Shown here: one piece after another, positions 60,294 to 64,000 of the stretch
Layout: each line of letters starts with the position of its first letter
Numbering within the stretch: position 1 is the first letter of the stretch
From: Mesorhizobium shangrilense
GTDB lineage: Bacteria > Pseudomonadota > Alphaproteobacteria > Rhizobiales > Rhizobiaceae
DNA: 64,000 bases
Direction: 5' to 3'
Assembly: GCF_040537815.1 (NCBI RefSeq)
Contig: NZ_JBEWSZ010000008.1
Location: forward strand, 62,001-126,000
Notes under the pieces: model-generated
Told to the model about the DNA's origin: nothing
What the model saw: only the letters and a program-made list of their open reading frames with translations
Database searches by the model: none
Made by a program: the position numbers and the translations under genes

Positions 60294-60566
60294 TCATCGA
60301 GGATTTTCTGGCACCAGGAGACCAAAAAGAAGGCGTGCGGGGATGGGGGCTATCTCCGCGTCCCATAGCTGGTTGGAGAAGTCGATGAAGACCTGAAGGG
60401 CGTCATCGACCGTGTCTGGATCGACGAAGCTGAATGAGAATTCGACGGTTTCCGGTGCGCGTTGTCCGACGAAGCGGGCGAGTTCCGCCGGCTCATCCGT
60501 TTGCCATGGCTCAAGCGAGCGGAACTTGCCTTCGCGAAAGTATTCAAGAGCCGTGTGTAGTCGCAT
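60294..60566 (-). CDS. small hypothetical protein
   Basis: ATG 60566 lies 22 bases inside the end of the upstream gene. The 90-residue product (MRLHTALEYFREGKFRSLEP, then FSFSFVDPDTVDDALQVFID) is acidic and soluble. Coupling to the upstream gene suggests they work together. Not recognised. Confidence 0.5.
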   Translation of the reverse strand: MRLHTALEYFREGKFRSLEPWQTDEPAELARFVGQRAPETVEFSFSFVDPDTVDDALQVFIDFSNQLWDAEIAPIPARLLFGLLVPENPR

Positions 60567-61944
60567 TTGGCTCGGTCGATATTTGACGCGGCGCCCGCGT
60601 CGAGTGCCGGGAATGCTCGAGCACCCAATAAAGCAGCCGCTTGCCGGTTTCTTCGGCGGTTGCCTGGGAAATATCAGCTGGCCGGATTTCGAAGACAGGC
60701 CCGATCTCGCGCATCCGAGGGAGCGTTTTTTCCTTCGCGGTCTTGTATTCGTCGGTGTCCATGCCGAAGGCCTCGACGATAAGGTTCACAGGCTCATAAT
60801 TGCCATAGGTTGTCTCGAGCACGAAGTCAGGGCGGCAGAGCCCCGAAGGGGTTTCCCATGCAAACAGCGGTTTGGTGATCCTGATACGCAGTTGCGGCGC
60901 GGCTTCGAAGAGGGAGTGCTGCAACCAGAACAGCATGTGCAAAACGTCGCGTTCGAAGCCAGATTCTACGGGAAACAGTGTATCGCCGTTGTAGACTGGC
61001 TGCGCATAGGCCTGAATTGCCCTGATCGGGCCTTGGTCATTCTCCTGAAAATCGGCATTGAGGATTGTAAGGAAAGGCCCGCGGCTTGCGGGATCGCCGC
61101 GCAGCGGCTGGCGCACTTTGGAGTGGACCTCGATCTTGCGCGCGTTCGATGCGGGTGAGACGACCTTGGCTGAGACGGTAGGCGAAAAGAGCAGCATGAA
61201 CCCGGTGCGCCGCAAGGCTTCGGGCCAGTCGGGGTGTGATTTGTCGAGTAACGCTTGCCAGCGGCTGTGCAGATCCCAGTAGTCTGCCGCCCAAGTCGAC
61301 ATCAGCGCGCCGAGTGTCCAGGTGCGCAGAACCTTGAGTTCGCGTGCGGCATGTCGAAGCTTTGAGATTTGAGGGCTGAGAGCGAATTCCGGCCGATCCT
61401 GCAGAGGCGGGATCACGTTCACGGCGGCTTTGTCTATCAGCCTCCAGAGGATGACGCCGAGTTTAGAGGGCCTGTCGTTGCGTTCAACGGACCGCGTCGG
61501 CGCCGGCGCGTCGCGGTCGGCAAGCCGGTCGGGGATGGCAGGCAGAGCATCAACATAGGTGCGCTCAATTTTGGGCAGCGGCCTGATGTTATATCCGCGG
61601 TCGAAGAGAGCAGGGGTCTCATCTCGATCGATATGAAAGGGGCAGGTGTCGGCATGGTTTGGCCGATCTTCTTGTTGGTGCGGATCTCCGTCCTTTGGCG
61701 TGAGACGGCGCAGCGTGAAGGTTTTTTCCTGCTGGATCGGCGCGAGCAGCGGCTTGAATTGGTTGGAAACACAGTCGCATTCGATCCAGCCATCCATGGT
61801 CTTGGCGCGTTTGATGGCGGTAAGGGCGATGCGATCATCGTCTTTATTGCTGGAATTGCCGTACCAGGCGCGCAGCGCCATCGCTTCCCGCTCAGTGAGG
61901 GGGGCAAGTGGATGACCGGGGCTGTTGCGGACGACGATGCGCAT
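60544..61944 (-). CDS. hypothetical protein, DUF1173-like pattern
   Basis: The 466-residue protein has an N-terminal cysteine/histidine set (WIECDCVSN near 53, HADTCPFH near 98) like that of DUF1173 proteins on repABC plasmids. Its C-terminal segment LCRPDFVLETTYGNYEPVNL IVEAFG resembles a PD-(D/E)XK nuclease core. Both matches are from memory. It lies next to repC in the same direction, so a role in plasmid maintenance or DNA processing is plausible. No membrane segments. Confidence 0.6.
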   Translation of the reverse strand: MRIVVRNSPGHPLAPLTEREAMALRAWYGNSSNKDDDRIALTAIKRAKTMDGWIECDCVSNQFKPLLAPIQQEKTFTLRRLTPKDGDPHQQEDRPNHADTCPFHIDRDETPALFDRGYNIRPLPKIERTYVDALPAIPDRLADRDAPAPTRSVERNDRPSKLGVILWRLIDKAAVNVIPPLQDRPEFALSPQISKLRHAARELKVLRTWTLGALMSTWAADYWDLHSRWQALLDKSHPDWPEALRRTGFMLLFSPTVSAKVVSPASNARKIEVHSKVRQPLRGDPASRGPFLTILNADFQENDQGPIRAIQAYAQPVYNGDTLFPVESGFERDVLHMLFWLQHSLFEAAPQLRIRITKPLFAWETPSGLCRPDFVLETTYGNYEPVNLIVEAFGMDTDEYKTAKEKTLPRMREIGPVFEIRPADISQATAEETGKRLLYWVLEHSRHSTRAPRQISTEPNATTHGS

Positions 61945-61957
61945 TGGATCCGTTAGG

Positions 61958-62191
61958 TTAGTACCACGCGCCAGAATTTACAGCTGAGATAGTGCGACGA
62001 GCGACCGGAGATCCACGAAGCGGCTCCTTTCGATGCGGGCGCCCTCGATCGCCAGCGAAATAGAGATGAAGATCGTAACCCGCAATGGCATACCAAGGCA
62101 TCATCTGGAACCGCGCTGTTAGCCCGCGCCAGCCACGCCGCGCGATCGGATTCGGCAAGTGAGTTCTACCAAACCATTCCGGCAGTTTCAT
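61958..62191 (-). CDS. small hypothetical protein, uncertain
   Basis: The 77-codon frame begins MKLPEWFGRTHLPNPIARRG and has a tryptophan/tyrosine-rich middle (FQMMPWYAIAGYDLHLYFAG). The tail looks random and may be shifted. It lies between repC and the 61944 gene. Weak support. Confidence 0.3.
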   Translation of the reverse strand: MKLPEWFGRTHLPNPIARRGWRGLTARFQMMPWYAIAGYDLHLYFAGDRGRPHRKEPLRGSPVARRTISAVNSGAWY

Positions 62192-62315
62192 CGGGCGTCG
62201 GTACCCGGTCGTGCTCGTTTTTCATGCCTTCGATGCTCTCATAAGACGCTCGTCCCGACAAGCGCTGCAGCCACCGTCCATGTCCCATAGTTTGGATCGA
62301 AACCCGCCCGGCTGA

Positions 62316-63665
62316 TCATGACCTGCGTCCCGGCTTGTCGAGACTGCGGCGCAACGCATCGCTGATTTCCAGCCGGTTTTCGGTGCGCACAACCTTGCCC
62401 GCCGTCTCCAAATCGACCGCAGCGGCTTCAGCCTCGGAACCGGTTCCAGTTGTCTTCGATGCGTCAAGCTTTGCCCGCAACAAGGCCATCACCATCGGCC
62501 AGACCGAGAACTTTCCGGCCTTTGCTCGGTCCGTCAGGCTGCGCAAATAGCCGCCGGCGCTGTTGATCTGGTCCTGCCGCTGGTAGATCGCGGCAATGGC
62601 AATCGCCGCCTGCTGCCCACCCATTGCCGTTCGCGCTTCCTCCCAGGCGCTCGGGCTGATGCCCAGGGCTGGCCGGGCAACCTCGGCCGCGGCCAGAAAT
62701 TCACGCCAGTTGCGGATTCCGCCGCCGCCCTTCACCAGCCAAAGCATGTTCGGGCAGGCATCCAGCACGATCCCCAACGGCAGCTCGCGCTTCGGCAGGC
62801 TCCGTACGTTGTCAGTGTCCGCAACGTTGCCGTCCGCTTCATCCCTATTTCCTAAGCCGCTTTCAGATTCAGATTTAGAGTCTGGTTTTGAATTCTGTAT
62901 GTGGCGCTCGATATGAGACTCATTGGCGCTCATATTCTTTGTTTTTACGAATGATTCCAATACCTCACGCACTTCAGCCCAGAGGTCCTCCAGCTTGGCG
63001 GTGATGGCTTCGAGGACCTGGCAGGGCGCTGTACGGGGAATCTGGCCGACGATGGCTTGATAGGTTTGCTGGACCCTGCCCCAATTTGCCGGAACTCCTT
63101 CCTCGATGCCGGCGTCTATCATCTTGACGATGTCGCGGCGGCATATGGTTAGCCGTTCCTTAACGACTCGGTAGGCCCTCTTCTCGGCTCGGACGACTTC
63201 CGCCAGCTCCTTGAGCTCCGCTGCGCGCGCCACGATCGGCGAGATGTCGAAGCCGTAGGCTTGCTCGATCTCGCCCCCTTGCCCTTTCCGCGCGTAGCGT
63301 TTGCCGTTGGGGCTGTCCCTGCGGATGATCAAGCCACACTCGACCAAGACAGCCAGGTGCCGCCGTAGCGTCGAAGGTGGCATGCCATTGGCGCGGCCGA
63401 TCAACTGCTCATTGGAGGGCCAGACGATCAGCTCGCTATCGCCATAGAGCGCGGTGTCCGGATGAAACGAAAGCAGGGCGTCAAGTATGGCCAGTGCGCG
63501 ATCGGTCGCGCCCAAGGCGCCTCGGGCTTCCTTGATGTTCTGGAAGACATGCCATTTGTGGACTGTTAGGTCCGCCGGCATTGCCTTTGCGGCCACCTGG
63601 CTTGAAATCATACCAAGCGTCATCGGCCGCCGCCCAAAGGGCGTCGTTGAGATATGCGTTTCCAT
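62316..63665 (-). CDS. repC: replication initiator RepC
   Basis: The 449-residue protein has RepC features: LTVHKWHVFQNIKEARGALG, then ATDRALAILDALLSFHPDTA, followed by a winged-helix region (LIVWPSNEQLIGRANGMPPS, then TLRRHLAVLVECGLIIRRDS) and SAGGYLRSLTDRAKAG near the end. RepC is the essential initiator of repABC plasmids and usually acts on an origin inside its own gene. It lies downstream of repB with a ~200-base gap that holds the candidate antisense RNA. Confidence 0.95.
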   Translation of the reverse strand: METHISTTPFGRRPMTLGMISSQVAAKAMPADLTVHKWHVFQNIKEARGALGATDRALAILDALLSFHPDTALYGDSELIVWPSNEQLIGRANGMPPSTLRRHLAVLVECGLIIRRDSPNGKRYARKGQGGEIEQAYGFDISPIVARAAELKELAEVVRAEKRAYRVVKERLTICRRDIVKMIDAGIEEGVPANWGRVQQTYQAIVGQIPRTAPCQVLEAITAKLEDLWAEVREVLESFVKTKNMSANESHIERHIQNSKPDSKSESESGLGNRDEADGNVADTDNVRSLPKRELPLGIVLDACPNMLWLVKGGGGIRNWREFLAAAEVARPALGISPSAWEEARTAMGGQQAAIAIAAIYQRQDQINSAGGYLRSLTDRAKAGKFSVWPMVMALLRAKLDASKTTGTGSEAEAAAVDLETAGKVVRTENRLEISDALRRSLDKPGRRS

Positions 63666-63768
63666 GCTCTTTCACCTATCGCTAGGCAAAAGAAATCTGC
63701 TCGCCGAAACGGCGCTTTCCCTCACGGGAACTCTTGACTGTGATTCGCAGAAGTGCGATTCTCTAGGT

Positions 63769-63817
63769 GCTAACTAATGAGAAGGGCTTCCGGACGCTGT
63801 TTCGGGGGCCTTTTTCT
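63769..63817 (+). ncRNA. antisense countertranscribed RNA of the repABC locus
   Basis: In the repB-repC gap, on the strand opposite to repC, TTGACT (63734-63739) and GATTCT (63757-63762) are 17 bases apart, giving a promoter. Fifty bases further a hairpin GGCTTCCGG…CGGGGGCC ends in TTTTTCTTTT (63811-63820). A small RNA of about 50 bases in this place controls repC expression and incompatibility in known repABC plasmids. Structure and position are seen; function is inferred from the family. Confidence 0.75.
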
Positions 63818-63864
63818 TTTGCTGTGTCGATCTCCTGACTACGTTGCCTGCATCGCAGAGCCGA

Positions 63865-64000
63865 TTAGCGGCTCTGCCGATACTCCTTGAAGAGGCGCGG
63901 CAGCTCGTTGAGCACGAATTCCGCAAACTCCGGTGATGATTTCCGGTCGATTGTGACCGTGACTTTCTGTTTGCTCTGGGTGATGCGGCCGATTTCCTGA
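63865..64000 (-). CDS. repB: RepB partition protein, C-terminal end
   Basis: The last 45 codons lie in the window; the gene continues to the right. The end reads EIGRITQSKQKVTVTIDRKS, then SPEFAEFVLNELPRLFKEYR and QSR before the stop TAA. This matches the C-terminus of RepB of repABC plasmids (…FPxFVxxxLPxLFxEY…). RepB binds parS and works with RepA in segregation. repA and the rest of repB are outside the window. Confidence 0.85.
   Translation of the reverse strand, partial: QEIGRITQSKQKVTVTIDRKSSPEFAEFVLNELPRLFKEYRQSR

Overview
The window looks like part of a large conjugative repABC replicon from an alphaproteobacterium of the Rhizobiales (Rhizobium/Sinorhizobium/Mesorhizobium type). The case rests on three things. 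The right edge carries the repB 3' end, a candidate antisense RNA and repC. A complete VirB/VirD4 type IV secretion system (T4SS) lies beside VirC1/VirC2-like and relaxase genes. Most accessory genes belong to families common on rhizobial plasmids (ArdC, ParB-like, DUF736, DUF2958, DUF3085). Genus cannot be fixed from the sequence alone.

Layout. (1) 1-9 kb is debris and small regulators: an ABC transporter ATPase 3' end, two XRE-type regulators (one frameshifted), and remnants of ardC, cspA, an adenosine kinase and a DinB-like polymerase. (2) 3.6-14.5 kb holds mainly leftward small secreted or membrane proteins, including five staphylococcal-nuclease-fold genes, several with altered active sites. 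(3) 14.9-31.7 kb is a rightward block of accessory proteins followed by virB1, B2, B3, B4, a second transglycosylase, B5, a B7-like lipoprotein, B6, B8, B9, B10, B11 and virD4, all apparently intact. (4) 31.9-37.2 kb is an insertion zone with an ISNCY-type and an IS110-type transposase, a NYN-domain gene and remnants. (5) 37.3-40.9 kb is a leftward DNA-processing operon (VirC1-like, VirC2-like, small accessory protein, MOBP-type relaxase). It is followed by a repeat field and a candidate oriT at about 41.61-41.65 kb. (6) 42-60 kb is a leftward array of small accessory genes, including a Fic protein, ParB-like protein, ArdC, SprT remnant and PemK/Phd-like and ParE/ParD toxin-antitoxin pairs. 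Many have structured 5' leaders and several have single-base frameshifts. (7) 60.3-64 kb is the replication region.

How it fits together. The relaxase and accessory proteins would nick at the oriT and hand DNA to VirD4 and the VirB channel. ArdC-type anti-restriction, partition and toxin-antitoxin genes would help establishment and maintenance. The most notable observation is that the relaxase and the Fic protein end in nearly the same 18-residue arginine-rich tail, which suggests that the Fic protein is exported through the same T4SS. Other strong points are the candidate oriT with a T-DNA-border/RP4-like nick core, a repeat field between it and virC1, a recurrent structured leader upstream of small genes, and a NYN nuclease apparently fused to an Xre/MbcA/ParS-like C-terminal domain.

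All family assignments come from reading motifs by eye; no database search was run.
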